Of a DNA stretch of 64,000 bases, positions 27,607-36,402 are shown in pieces. Origin of the DNA: Betaproteobacteria bacterium. GTDB lineage: Bacteria > Pseudomonadota > Gammaproteobacteria > Burkholderiales > Casimicrobiaceae. Made by a program: the position numbers and the translations under genes. The stretch lies in the NCBI GenBank assembly GCA_004293675.1, contig READ01000026.1, positions 1 to 64,000 of the forward strand, in the 5' to 3' direction. The notes beneath the pieces were generated by a model. That model was not told the origin of the DNA, searched no databases, and worked only from the letters and a program-made list of their open reading frames with translations. Within the stretch, counting starts at the first letter, position 1; each line of letters starts with the position of its first letter.

Positions 27607-27620
27607 TGAAATCGATTTCA
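27607..27620. promoter_or_regulatory. LacI-family operator in divergent promoter region
   Basis: TGAAATCGATTTCA is a perfect 14-bp palindrome with a central C-G step, the usual form for LacI/GalR operators. It lies in the 365-base region between the binding-protein gene (minus) and the LacI gene (plus), so it probably controls the whole sugar cluster and perhaps the regulator. AT-rich stretches on both sides could hold the two promoters. Confidence 0.75.
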
Positions 27621-27891
27621 TGATTTTTAGCACATGATTTTTTTGCCGTCAAACAATTTATTGAGATTCCTTTGTTGAGCGTTGTATCTATCCAAAAATT
27701 CATTTTTTTCTGCAGAGCAACACAAAGTCTTTGTCAAGCCGAGCGCTCAATGGTTATCAAAATTCGCCGTCCATAGATCCGTTGCCGCAGACCCTGAGCT
27801 TCCTCGTGGTAACGTTGTCACAAATTGTCTTAGCGCAGCGTGTGGCAGCAGGTCTGCACTTTTCCACCGCAATTTAATAAAATCGCCCGAC

Positions 27892-28932
27892 ATGACTCAA
27901 TTTGCGGCTCCACAATTCGTCTCACCATCGGCTGCGTCAACGGTGCTCGATGTTGCGCGACTTGCCAATGTGTCCGCCAGCACCGTTTCCCGAATACTCA
28001 ACGGCAACGCTCGCGTGTCGCCGGACAAGCGCGAGGCGGTCGAAGAGGCGATTCGAAAGCTCAAATTTCGCCCGAATCTTTCTGCGCGCAGCCTTCGAAG
28101 CCGCTCCACCAAAACGATCGGCATCCTGACTCAAGATCTTGAAAGTCCGTACTTCACCGGCGGCACAAAGGGCATTGAACAAGGACTCCTCGGAAGCGGC
28201 TACGCGCCCCTTGTGGTGCCGGGCCATTGGAATTTGGCCGAAGAGCTCGATCGTGCCAGGCTGCTGATTTCGCGCAAAGTTGACGCGATGATCATTCTCG
28301 GTGGCACGCTGGGCGACGATCACATTGCCGAGATGGCGCAACAACAGCCCATCGCAGTGACTGGCCGACATCTGGTCGCAGCCAATGTGTATTCGTTTCA
28401 CTTTGATCAAGTGGCGGGTGGTCGTATGGCCACCGAGCATCTCATTTCTTTGGGGCACAAGCGGATCGCGCACATTACCGGACCCGTCACTCACAGCGAC
28501 GCGGTGGAGCGTAAAGAAGGCTATTTGCAAGCGCATGCCAACGCGAGGCTGAGCGTTGATCCGCGGCTGATCGTCGAGGGTGACTACGTCGAAGAAGGGG
28601 GCGAGCGCGCCATTAATTCGCTTCTTGATTCCAAAGTGCCGTTTAGCGCCGTGTTCTGCGCAAACGATCCAACGCTATGGGGCGCACGGCTCGCGCTGCA
28701 CCGTCGCGGCATTGAGGTGCCGGGGCAAATTTCGCTAGTCGGTTTTGACGATATGCCGCAATCCATGTACATGACCCCGCCGGTCACCACGGTGCGGCAA
28801 CCGATGCACCAAATGGGGCAAGTCGCGGCGCAAGCGGTGCTGCGCGCGCTGGGCTTAGTCGATATGGAATCGTACCCATTGCCGTCACTGAATCTAGTGG
28901 TGCGTGAAACTACAGCATCGTTTGATCTGTAG
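27892..28932 (+). CDS. LacI-family transcriptional regulator
   Basis: A 346-residue repressor. The N-terminal helix-turn-helix is TVLDVARLANVSASTVSRIL, followed by the hinge RPNLSARSLRSRSTKTIGIL. A periplasmic-binding-protein-like sensor domain runs to the end (VSLVGFDDMPQSMYMTPPVT-like region near residue 285). ATG 27892 is chosen because the long upstream in-frame extension (from 27682) is low-complexity, non-family sequence. The likely inducer is an oligosaccharide imported by the divergent cluster. Confidence 0.9.
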   Translation: MTQFAAPQFVSPSAASTVLDVARLANVSASTVSRILNGNARVSPDKREAVEEAIRKLKFRPNLSARSLRSRSTKTIGILTQDLESPYFTGGTKGIEQGLLGSGYAPLVVPGHWNLAEELDRARLLISRKVDAMIILGGTLGDDHIAEMAQQQPIAVTGRHLVAANVYSFHFDQVAGGRMATEHLISLGHKRIAHITGPVTHSDAVERKEGYLQAHANARLSVDPRLIVEGDYVEEGGERAINSLLDSKVPFSAVFCANDPTLWGARLALHRRGIEVPGQISLVGFDDMPQSMYMTPPVTTVRQPMHQMGQVAAQAVLRALGLVDMESYPLPSLNLVVRETTASFDL

Positions 28933-29152
28933 ATAACGCAGATCGGGTTCGGAAGCTGCGCAACCTATTTCGGGGTTTCCAATGGTTGCGACAGCGGTGC
29001 GAGCCGCAATTTTGAGAAACGATGCAGGTGCGCCGCGCAAGTCGAGAGCACGGATGCAATTTCTATCGCGATCAACGCGGTTGACGGTCTGAGATCGCGA
29101 AACCGTCGACATGGAATTAACACTGCCATATTCGTCCTAGCTTTATAGGCTA
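28933..29152. other. Intergenic spacer after LacI gene
   Basis: About 220 gene-free bases followed by repeat copy 3. No terminator with a T tract was found after the LacI gene. Nothing else was recognised. Confidence 0.4.
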
Positions 29153-29240
29153 ACGCCAATTAAAATAAGGGATAAGTGTCAAATTTATAACGATTCAAAA
29201 TAAAATAAAAATAGCACCATCGCCTTATTTAACAAGGCGT
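29153..29240. repeat. 88-bp paired-arm intergenic element, copy 3
   Basis: Left arm 29153-29171 (ACGCCAATTAAAATAAGGG), core 29172-29221, right arm 29222-29240 (reverse complement ACGCCTTGTTAAATAAGGC). Arms agree at 14 of 19 positions, and complementarity extends outward by three bases (CTA / TAG). The core contains AATAAAAATAGC. It lies 67 bases before the aminotransferase start. Confidence 0.85.
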
Positions 29241-29307
29241 TAGAGCGAAAAGCTGGCATCAAGTCGACGGCCGTTGAGCGACCGCGCTCAGCGGTCATAA
29301 TGAGCGC

Positions 29308-30507
29308 ATGAAAAACGCATTTCCAACGCTGCCGCGCGTTGCTGTTCAATCGCTTCGAGCCTCAAAGATTCGCGAAGTTGCCAACGCTGGCATCGGACGT
29401 GCTGCCGTGCTGCCGTTTTGGTTTGGCGAACCTGACGAAGTGACACCGCAATTCATTCGCGATGCGGCGTCTGCGAGCTTGGCGCGTGGCGAGACGTTTT
29501 ATTCGCACAACTTGGGTTTGGCGGAGCTACGTGCGACGATTGCAAGCTATCTAAGCGCGTTGCACCCCAATCCGTCGCTGCCGATTGCGATGGATAACAT
29601 CGCTGTGACGAGCTCCGGCGTGAACGCACTGTCGCTCGCTGCGCAAGCCTTGATCGATCCGCAGGATCGCGTTGTTTGCGTGACGCCACTGTGGCCGAAT
29701 CTGGTCGAGATTCCCAAGATTTTGTCGGCGCAGGTTGAATGTGTTGCCCTTGAATTCGATGCACTTCACGGCTGGCAGCTCAACATGGATCGTTTGCTAG
29801 CCGCGCTTACGCCAAACACGCGACTGGTGATGCTCAATTCACCCAACAATCCCACAGGCTGGACGCTGACGCGTGATGAGCAGCAAACGATTCTCGATCA
29901 CTGCCGTAAACACGGCATTTGGATCCTGGCGGATGACGCGTATGAGCGCTTGGTTTACAGCGACACAGAGCGCTGCGCGCCGTCGTTTTTCGACATCGCG
30001 CATGCCCAAGATCGACTGATCAGTGCCAACACGTTTTCGAAATCATGGTTGATGACGGGCTGGCGATTGGGTTGGCTTGCCGGGCCTGCGAGCTTCATCG
30101 AGCCGCTGGGAAAAATCATCGAATACAACACCTCGTGTGCGCCAGTGTTTGTGCAGCGCGCAGGGCAAGTCGCCATTGAGCAGGGCGATGCAGTCATCGC
30201 TCGCACGCAACAACGGTTTCGTGCCGCGCGCGATCACCTCTGCCAAGCGCTGGGCAAGATCGAGGGCCTTGCGGCTCCTGCGCCACCCGGTGCGATGTAT
30301 GTGTTCTTTGAGTGCCACGGCCTGACCGATTCGCTCGAATTCTGCAAACAGCTGGTGACCGAACACGGCATCGGCCTCGCGCCGGGCGCGGCGTTTGGCG
30401 ATGAAGGCGAAGGCTTTGTACGGTGGTGTTTTGCCAGCGAAACAGCACGCCTAGACGAAGGGATCGCACGGTTTACGAAAGGCATCTCAGGCAAGGGGAA
30501 AGGGTGA
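29308..30507 (+). CDS. Pyridoxal-phosphate aminotransferase, class I/II
   Basis: A 399-residue fold-type I aminotransferase. The substrate/cofactor motifs are LNSPNNPTGWTLTRDE (about residue 175), the aspartate in WILADDAYERLVY and the Schiff-base lysine in NTFSKSWLMTGWRLGW (about residue 240). An Arg in the C-terminal FVRWCFA would bind the substrate carboxylate. Aspartate/aromatic-type substrates are likely, but specificity cannot be deduced. The stop overlaps the next start by one base (TGATG), so the two are coupled. Confidence 0.88.
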   Translation: MKNAFPTLPRVAVQSLRASKIREVANAGIGRAAVLPFWFGEPDEVTPQFIRDAASASLARGETFYSHNLGLAELRATIASYLSALHPNPSLPIAMDNIAVTSSGVNALSLAAQALIDPQDRVVCVTPLWPNLVEIPKILSAQVECVALEFDALHGWQLNMDRLLAALTPNTRLVMLNSPNNPTGWTLTRDEQQTILDHCRKHGIWILADDAYERLVYSDTERCAPSFFDIAHAQDRLISANTFSKSWLMTGWRLGWLAGPASFIEPLGKIIEYNTSCAPVFVQRAGQVAIEQGDAVIARTQQRFRAARDHLCQALGKIEGLAAPAPPGAMYVFFECHGLTDSLEFCKQLVTEHGIGLAPGAAFGDEGEGFVRWCFASETARLDEGIARFTKGISGKGKG

Positions 30508-30875
30508 TGACAGCACGCGAATTTCTAATAGCTTACGAGCATGCGTTGGGTGTTCACACTTGGGAGGCCGTCGCGCCCTTCATTGCTGACGATGCCTGTT
30601 TCGTATTTTCCGATGGCACGTATTTGGGTAAGCCCAACATCGAAGCCGCCATTCGAAAAACGTTTGCCATGATCCTTGACGAAACGTACCGAATCGACAA
30701 CGTTCGCTGGATTTTTGAACGAGCGGACTGCGCGCTGTGCACGTACCAATTTGCTTGGTCGGGAAACATCGGCGGCGTTCAACAATCTGGTGGCGGGCGA
30801 GGCACCAATTTGCTTGTGAAAAGCGGAGAACGCTGGCTCGTGCAGCATGAGCATTTGGGACCGCTGGCGCGCTAA
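30507..30875 (+). CDS. NTF2-like (SnoaL/DUF4440-type) protein
   Basis: A 122-residue protein with the alpha+beta cone layout of NTF2-like proteins: an N-terminal helix (REFLIAYEHALGVHTWEAVA), FIADDACFVFSDGTYLGKPN, then beta-strands ending GERWLVQHEHLGPL. Such proteins may be enzymes, ligand carriers or subunits. Its coupling to the aminotransferase gene suggests a linked role, but no substrate can be named. ATG 30507 is chosen over earlier in-frame codons inside the previous gene. Confidence 0.7.
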   Translation: MTAREFLIAYEHALGVHTWEAVAPFIADDACFVFSDGTYLGKPNIEAAIRKTFAMILDETYRIDNVRWIFERADCALCTYQFAWSGNIGGVQQSGGGRGTNLLVKSGERWLVQHEHLGPLAR

Positions 30876-30901
30876 CTCTGGCCTAGCGAAGACTTGCCGC
30901 G

Positions 30902-31843
30902 TCACTGCTTCGTGGAAAGAAACAATTCCGGCTCAACGCTCACGCCGTTGAGATAGACCGTCCAATGCAAGTGCGGCCCTGTCGCGCGACCGGTGCCGCC
31001 AGAGAGCGCGACCAGTTGGTGTTGCTTGACGGCGTCGCCCACCTTCGCGATGTGTTCACTCAGGTGGCAATAGAGCGTGAGCAAGCCGTTGCCGTGATCA
31101 ATGTAGAGCGATTTGCCGCAGTAGTAATAATCGCCCACGTCGAGCACGATGCCGTCGCCAGGCGCCGTGATCGGCGTACCCGTTGGAATTGCCACATCGA
31201 GCCCGGCATGCGGTGCGCGTGGTTGTCCGTTGAGCACGCGTGCCACGCCAAATCGGCTCGACAAACGCCCCTTGGCTGGAATGACAAACGCGGCGTTGGT
31301 CGCATCGGTTTCACGCCAGCGTGACCGCACCGTTTTTAAGTGCGCAGACTCACGCTCTATACGCTCGATCACTTCGGCGGGTGGATCAACCATCGCTTTG
31401 TTGAGTGTGAGCTTTTGCACCGGATAGCGTTTGGGTTTCACATCGAAGTGAATGGTTTGCGCGGCCGCCATTGGCGTGGCCGCCACGGCAACGCTGTGCG
31501 GTCCGGGCGTGATCGACAGCGGCAGGCCAACGACGGCCCACCAATGTGTCGCCCCTTGTTTCACCCAGATCGAAACACCGTCACGTGTGACGCTGGGTTT
31601 GGGAGCGCTCGCGGGTGCGACTTGCAGCACCGCGATACCACCCGGCACCCGCAAATCGCGTGGCAATTGCGGTTCTTGGGCTTGCGCTCTTTCAACTGGC
31701 GGCTTGGATGGCAGTTTCGCTTCAACGTGAAACGAAACAAGCGCGCAGGTCAACACCAGCGCGCGGGTGCCAAAAACAGCGATGCTCTGTGTCACGCGTA
31801 GTGACGACAGGCGCGTCCGCAAATTACTTTTTCTTCGCTGCAT
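30902..31843 (-). CDS. M23-family metallopeptidase (LytM type)
   Basis: A 313-residue exported peptidoglycan hydrolase-like protein. The hydrophobic signal is ALVLTCALVSFHVEA. The C-terminal M23 domain has zinc ligands in HAGLDVAIPTG (HxxxD) and HLHWTVYLNG, plus the SSRFG segment typical of LytM endopeptidases. An N-terminal domain of about 100 residues is unassigned. Several starts are possible; ATG 31843 has AAGG five bases upstream and overlaps the small Cys-rich gene by 20 bases. It probably cleaves peptide cross-links in the periplasm. Confidence 0.85.
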   Translation of the reverse strand: MQRRKSNLRTRLSSLRVTQSIAVFGTRALVLTCALVSFHVEAKLPSKPPVERAQAQEPQLPRDLRVPGGIAVLQVAPASAPKPSVTRDGVSIWVKQGATHWWAVVGLPLSITPGPHSVAVAATPMAAAQTIHFDVKPKRYPVQKLTLNKAMVDPPAEVIERIERESAHLKTVRSRWRETDATNAAFVIPAKGRLSSRFGVARVLNGQPRAPHAGLDVAIPTGTPITAPGDGIVLDVGDYYYCGKSLYIDHGNGLLTLYCHLSEHIAKVGDAVKQHQLVALSGGTGRATGPHLHWTVYLNGVSVEPELFLSTKQ

Positions 31844-31955
31844 CGACCTTGTCATCAGCTTTCGGCGCATCGCCAATCACTGATTTCAATGGACACACAG
31901 AAAACGCAGGGCATTTCTTGCAGCCTGCAACCACAGCGATCGGGCACAGTGTCAT
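31824..31955 (-). CDS. 43-residue Cys-rich small protein
   Basis: A small reading frame with an AGAGG site seven bases before its ATG. The product opens MTLCPIAVVAGCKKCPAFSV, continues CPLKSVIGD and ends in a Lys-rich tail (VDAAKKK). The four cysteines at 4, 12, 15 and 21, including CxxC, could bind a metal or iron-sulfur centre. From memory, similar short proteins occur in other Betaproteobacteria. It is immediately upstream of, and overlaps, the M23 peptidase gene, so they share a transcript. Function unknown. Confidence 0.65.
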   Translation of the reverse strand: MTLCPIAVVAGCKKCPAFSVCPLKSVIGDAPKADDKVDAAKKK

Positions 31956-32093
31956 AGTCAATCCTCTTGGCGATTGTTCGCCATCTGTCAGTCGTGTTGA
32001 GCAGTGCGAGCATACACCTCGAGCGCTGGCTACAACGGAGGAGCCGTATTGGCTATCGGATCAAACATCAGCGCGGCGCGAGCGCGCCATCGG

Positions 32094-34085
32094 CTAGTAG
32101 GTCACGCCACAAGCGAGCGTGACTTTCATCTCACGCGCTAAATCGTTGATGAGCGCTTCGTCGTGCGTACGGAATTGCCGCTGGTATCGCGCGAAGTGTC
32201 GCAGCGCAGCGCAGTTTGGAAACTCTTGTATCGCCACGCCCGCAGCGTCGCGAAGCGCGCTGCCGTTTTGCAGCGCTTCGCGGTAAAGGTAGGCGTCTTT
32301 GCGCAAGTGGTTAGCCACAAACTGTGACCACAGCGCTTCGAATTCTGCGCGAAACACGGAATCGTAAATGTGGGCGCCAGTGCCTGTAGTGACCCACCTG
32401 ATGAGCTCACGACCGTAGGCCATCGAATAGCTGTAGTGCGGCGCGTAGATCGGCGATGCGCCGAGCTTTTCGGCGATGCTGCCTTGCGTGGCAACCCGTT
32501 TTGCAGCGGCGAATGATTGATGAAAGTACATCTGTGCATCGAGTAGAGACGCAGTCATGTACTCAGCGCTACGGGTCGAATTGGATCCGTTGATGCGGCG
32601 CACGGTTTGATCAAACGTAAAGCCAATCCAAAACCACGGGACGCGGATTTCTTCCTCAGCGACCTCCCAGCTCATGTCTGCGCGAACACTGTCAACCACA
32701 AATTGCGGCATGCCCAGCGCGACCAATCTGTCCCGAAGCGGACCGGCGGGCGGCGAGAGCGCGTCTTGCCCGAGCTGCACTCGCGATGCGTCGCCGATCT
32801 CCCACATGTCGCCCCCGGGCAAGTACGCGAACCGCTTCAAATTCGCCGCCGATTCGAACAGCCCTCGAAGCGCTCCGCTTTCGATGTACGAAAATGCAAG
32901 CGGGCCTCGCGCAAAGGTGTCACGCCCGAGCAGTTGACTGCGCATCAAATGTTGCCCAAGCAACGCTGCTTTGAACTTGTGTCGCGTGAACACATGCGCG
33001 TTCGTCGTTTGCGGCATCAGGTTGATCGTGAATTTTTCAACCGCCGCGAACATCGTCCAAAAATTGCTGTCGCTCGGATCGCGCAAATAGGCGTCTTGGA
33101 TGGCGTGCCACGTTTTGCGATCCGCGTCGTCCTTGGGCTCGCTCGCTAGATCGGCGATCCAATCGTTGAGTATCCCGTCTTCGTTGCCGTTAAAAAAATC
33201 CGCCGACCATTTCGGATACGCGATGCCCACTTTGAGCGAACGCATATCGACAGCAAGCAATTCGTTGAGTGCTGCTCGCGCGGTGGCCAGCGAATGAACG
33301 GTCGGCAAACCGTCGGTGCGCGGTGTCATCACCATGGGCACGACGTTTTTTAGGCGTTTGCCAAACTCGTGATCACGATCAATCGCACGGGCACCGGGCA
33401 ACAGTTCGCCGCCGGGCTGGAACGGGCGAAACGTGAGCGGATCGGTCACCGGCATATTGAATTCACTGCGCGTTTTTTTCACCGCAGCGATCAGTGCGTT
33501 GGCCTCATCAACCGTTGCGCCGTCGATGACAGCACGTCGCATGATGGTGGCGTCGCTCGATCCAATGCGTGCCAAATCAAAGTAATCGGCCCCATGACAA
33601 CCCGAGCACGAGCCTTTGGCTTGCACCTTGCGCCACATCGCTAGCGCCGCGGCTTCGACGGGATCGGTTTCGACTTCGGGGGGACAGCCCGAGCTGATGA
33701 ATAAGGAAATTTCTGCGTGCTGTTTGCGCTTGGCATTGCTCGCAAAGGTGATCCCTTGGGTGAGCGCCGTACCCGCGAAACCGCCCAAATGTCGCGTGAT
33801 AATTTGCGCATCAGTTTTGGTGAAACTGCCGTCACCATCGACGTCGTAGCGAGCGATGTTGTCGGTCATAAAACGCTCGCTGGCGGACAGTGGCAGCCCC
33901 GTGCGCACTCTGTTCGTCAAGGCAGCGTCCCGCAGTGGCGCCACATAGCGCGCCAGCAACAGCGCGTCAACTGTGACGCTTGGCCGTGCGCCCGAAAGCG
34001 TTGAAACATCAAACGGACAAGTGAGCGTTTGCGCGCCGGTCGCGCTCGTCGCGCAGAGCAGCACGATGGCAAACATCGCGCGCAT
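32094..34085 (-). CDS. Exported protein with dockerin-like module and c-type haem motif
   Basis: About 663 residues with a signal peptide (MRAMFAIVLLCATSATGAQT). An N-terminal module starts with CPFD and has one EF-hand-like loop (YDVDGDGSFTKTDAQIITR); it closes with a Cys about 60 residues later. A CxxCH haem site follows (KGSCSGCHGADYFD). The remaining 450 residues, with FDQTVRRINGSNSTRSAEYM and HYSYSMAYGRELIRWV, match no family I recognise. Perhaps a periplasmic electron-transfer or oxidase protein. Starts at 34148 or 34181 are also in frame; 34085 is used because AGGTG precedes it and the signal peptide begins there. Confidence 0.6.
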   Translation of the reverse strand: MRAMFAIVLLCATSATGAQTLTCPFDVSTLSGARPSVTVDALLLARYVAPLRDAALTNRVRTGLPLSASERFMTDNIARYDVDGDGSFTKTDAQIITRHLGGFAGTALTQGITFASNAKRKQHAEISLFISSGCPPEVETDPVEAAALAMWRKVQAKGSCSGCHGADYFDLARIGSSDATIMRRAVIDGATVDEANALIAAVKKTRSEFNMPVTDPLTFRPFQPGGELLPGARAIDRDHEFGKRLKNVVPMVMTPRTDGLPTVHSLATARAALNELLAVDMRSLKVGIAYPKWSADFFNGNEDGILNDWIADLASEPKDDADRKTWHAIQDAYLRDPSDSNFWTMFAAVEKFTINLMPQTTNAHVFTRHKFKAALLGQHLMRSQLLGRDTFARGPLAFSYIESGALRGLFESAANLKRFAYLPGGDMWEIGDASRVQLGQDALSPPAGPLRDRLVALGMPQFVVDSVRADMSWEVAEEEIRVPWFWIGFTFDQTVRRINGSNSTRSAEYMTASLLDAQMYFHQSFAAAKRVATQGSIAEKLGASPIYAPHYSYSMAYGRELIRWVTTGTGAHIYDSVFRAEFEALWSQFVANHLRKDAYLYREALQNGSALRDAAGVAIQEFPNCAALRHFARYQRQFRTHDEALINDLAREMKVTLACGVTY

Positions 34086-34087
34086 AA

Positions 34088-34129
34088 CACCTAATACTGC
34101 ACCCGATACCGCACCTAATACTGAACCCG
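34088..34129 (-). repeat. Two-copy 24-bp-period tandem repeat
   Basis: CACCTAATACTGCACCCG at 34088-34105 recurs with one mismatch at 34112-34129. On the minus strand the copies lie just before the start codon chosen for the haem/dockerin-like protein, and the near copy supplies its AGGTG ribosome site. If translation starts upstream they would encode SGSVLGAVSGAVLG. Confidence 0.7.
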
Positions 34130-34541
34130 AACGCGCATACTGCTGACGCATAAAAACTACCAATACAACTAAATGAAGCATGCCGTTGAGCGACAGAAAC
34201 GTCTCGACCGCGGCTCAAACTTAATTCTACGAAGACGGTTACTTCGGGTCGAGCACTTCTGCGGTTGTCGTCGACCCATCGCAGCGCAACTGCAACGCGG
34301 AGCGAACCTATGCTCGCGCGATGTCGAGCCCCCGCCTTAAATTCTCGCCAACGTAGGTCGGCGCCGGCCCCATCGTCTCACTCGGCAGCCCTTGTTGCTT
34401 ACCCTTGACGCCACGTTATGACGCGCGTCCGTGAGTGCCTTTGGGCGTGCCGATGTGTCGCATGCGAAACGTAAATGGCGACACCGGGTGGAGCCAGCGA
34501 CGTTGTATTCCAAGAGGTCGCGACATTAGCTTTTGTTTCTT
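34130..34541. other. Divergent intergenic region upstream of bactofilin
   Basis: About 400 bases upstream of repeat copy 4, GC-rich except at the 3' end. Short frames exist but lack family features or ribosome sites. The interval to 34899 must hold the promoters of the bactofilin gene and the divergent exported-protein gene; no clear -35/-10 pair was found. Confidence 0.35.
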
Positions 34542-34629
34542 AAGCCAATTAAAACATGGGCTTTGTTGAAAAAAATAGCATTTTTGATAATTATCCAAAA
34601 CAGCGCTATTCCCTTTATTTATAGGGCGT
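34542..34629. repeat. 88-bp paired-arm intergenic element, copy 4
   Basis: Left arm 34542-34560 (AAGCCAATTAAAACATGGG), core 34561-34610, right arm 34611-34629 (reverse complement ACGCCCTATAAATAAAGGG). Twelve of 19 arm positions agree. It is the only copy lying between divergent genes, 271 bases upstream of the bactofilin ATG. Confidence 0.75.
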
Positions 34630-34899
34630 ATGAATAGAAGCTGTATGGCCACAGACCGTTTGATTGCCGTTCTGGTGAGAGATTATTCGCTATAGAAATC
34701 AAAGGCTTAGAGTCATTGCTGTACGCCGCTGTCGCCCGTCACCGACACCGTTCTGAAAATAAATCACCGTAATCCGAACCATCGTCATATGACAACGTCA
34801 TAATGAAGTGAGCGTGCTGTGGCCGAATCATGCGGCGAGCAGTGCAGCGCAAAACCGGGGCAAACCTTGTCACTACTGCATTGAAAAAGGAGAGCATCG

Positions 34900-35676
34900 A
34901 TGTTGAAAAACTCGTTTCTAGGACGTCGCGACGAACCGACGCCCAAACCCACCGACACGCGCGCTACACCTGAGTCGCCGCGCTATCCGCCGCAACAAGA
35001 TGCGCCGCCACTGTCCGCTGTCGCGGTCAACACGATGCGCGAGCTGGGTTTGCAATCGGCGTCGTCCTCGGTGCCTGCAGCTTCGGCCCTGAGTGCGGCA
35101 AAGGCTTCGCTGTTTGGGGGTGATTTGATGGAGCGAAGTGCAATCGATGGTGCCGCAGCTGTAGACGGCGCAGCGCAAACTCAAACTCAATCTCAAACGC
35201 AAGGCGGGCCGCGCTTAACGGTGGGTCCCAACATCAAACTCAGGGGCGCTGAGATTAATGACTGCGACACGCTGGTGGTCGAGGGTCATGTCGAGGCGTC
35301 GATGGACAGCAAGACGCTGGAAATTTTGAAGAGTGGTTCTTATGAAGGCACGGTCAGCATCGACATCGCGGAAATACACGGCAAATTTTCGGGCAATCTC
35401 ACGGCGCGCAAAAAGCTCATCGTTCACGGCACGGGCTGGGTCACTGGCACCGTGCGCTACGGCTCGCTTCTCGTTAGCGAAGGGGGGGTGGTCAACGGCG
35501 ACGTGGCCTCCCTCGATGTGGCCAAATCAAACGATGCCCAAAGTCCACTGTTCGCTGGTTATCCGTCCGCGAGAGCGGCCGTCTCCGGCGTTGTCAGCCC
35601 CGCTGGCGCAAACGGGCTGGGTGCCACCGCCAATGGCAACGGCACAGGCAAAGCGCCCGAACGTGCACGGGCGTAG
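34900..35676 (+). CDS. Bactofilin (polymer-forming cytoskeletal protein)
   Basis: A 258-residue protein. A Pro/Ala/Gln-rich N-terminal region (to about residue 100, including QTQTQSQTQ) is followed by the bactofilin beta-helix core (about 105-215). The core contains LRGAEINDCDTLVVEGHVEA and IHGKFSGNLTARKKLIVHGT, with the regular ~18-residue strand periodicity. The C-terminal tail is Gly/Ala-rich. Bactofilins form membrane-associated filaments that position cell-wall enzymes; an M23 peptidase gene lies 3 kb away, a pairing seen in other genomes, though here they are not adjacent. AAGGAG precedes the ATG. Confidence 0.88.
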   Translation: MLKNSFLGRRDEPTPKPTDTRATPESPRYPPQQDAPPLSAVAVNTMRELGLQSASSSVPAASALSAAKASLFGGDLMERSAIDGAAAVDGAAQTQTQSQTQGGPRLTVGPNIKLRGAEINDCDTLVVEGHVEASMDSKTLEILKSGSYEGTVSIDIAEIHGKFSGNLTARKKLIVHGTGWVTGTVRYGSLLVSEGGVVNGDVASLDVAKSNDAQSPLFAGYPSARAAVSGVVSPAGANGLGATANGNGTGKAPERARA

Positions 35677-36402
35677 CGCGATCCAAATCGCCACGCGGAC
35701 ACAATGGCTGATCGCCCGAATCCGTTCGAGTGCGCTCGGTTTCAATCGACGCAGCGCCCCGTGGTGGTGGGAGTTTGAGAGCGAATTGAAAGCGCGTATT
35801 GCGCTCGAGAATTTGCTGCGACGGATGTTTGCGATGGTGCCGATGGCGGCCTAGGGAGACGCTGATTCCTCCCCCCCTCGAACCTGCCCTGAGCTCGTCG
35901 GAGGGGGGGCAGCGACGAGCGACAATCACACACACGACGAAATGCCGTTCGTTAAAGAACCGTTCGCCCCCGGCCTTCGTCGGGGCAGGCTCTGAGAAGG
36001 ATATTTTCCCCTGGGTCAAAAGGCGTTTTTGAGAAACAGGGCGGTGACCGGTTTGGCTCCCTCTCCCTGGGGAAGAGGGTTGGGTGAGGGACTTGGAATG
36101 ATGTCGATCGGCGCAATGCGAAGACCCTCTCCCCAACCGTCCCCCCGGGGGGAGGGAGCTGTTTGGCGAGTTACGCCTAGGGTATATCGTGCGAAAGGCA
36201 TCACGTAAGGCGTTGATTTTCTGTAACTAAAAAGCTGTTTCTTGAGCGCTGGTCGAAGGGCTCCTGGCGTATCGCCACAGCAACGAACCGCTCAGCCAGA
36301 ATAGCCTGGGCCGTCTTGCACGCGAGCGAAATGTCGTGCACTCCGCTCGGATCCGTTGTACGACGGCGGGCGAGTCAAACGCTCGACTGGCCCTGGAAAA
36401 TT
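35677..36402. other. 726-base intergenic region with repeats
   Basis: No supportable gene. The first 190 bases hold possible frames without family features, and a hairpin-forming C/G-rich stretch (TCCCCCCCTCG...GGAGGGGGGG, 35869-35909). The middle is repeat copy A (35985-36255). The last 150 bases are unremarkable. Confidence 0.5.
35985..36255 (-). repeat. About 270-bp dispersed repeat, copy A
   Basis: Nearly identical, in inverse orientation, to 53744-54013. Shared blocks include AAACAGCTTTTTAGTTA, ATACCCTAGGCGTAAC, GAGAGGGTCTTCGCATTG and GGAGCCAAACCG. Within it are two opposed C-rich/G-rich hairpin blocks of the CCCTCTCCCCAACC...GGGGGAGGGAG type, common as intergenic repeats in Proteobacteria. 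No transposase or terminal repeats are seen. Confidence 0.85.

Noticed and set aside
34416-34652. 78-codon minus-strand frame in the bactofilin upstream region
   Set aside because: It runs through repeat copy 4, has no ribosome site and would only translate the repeat arm.
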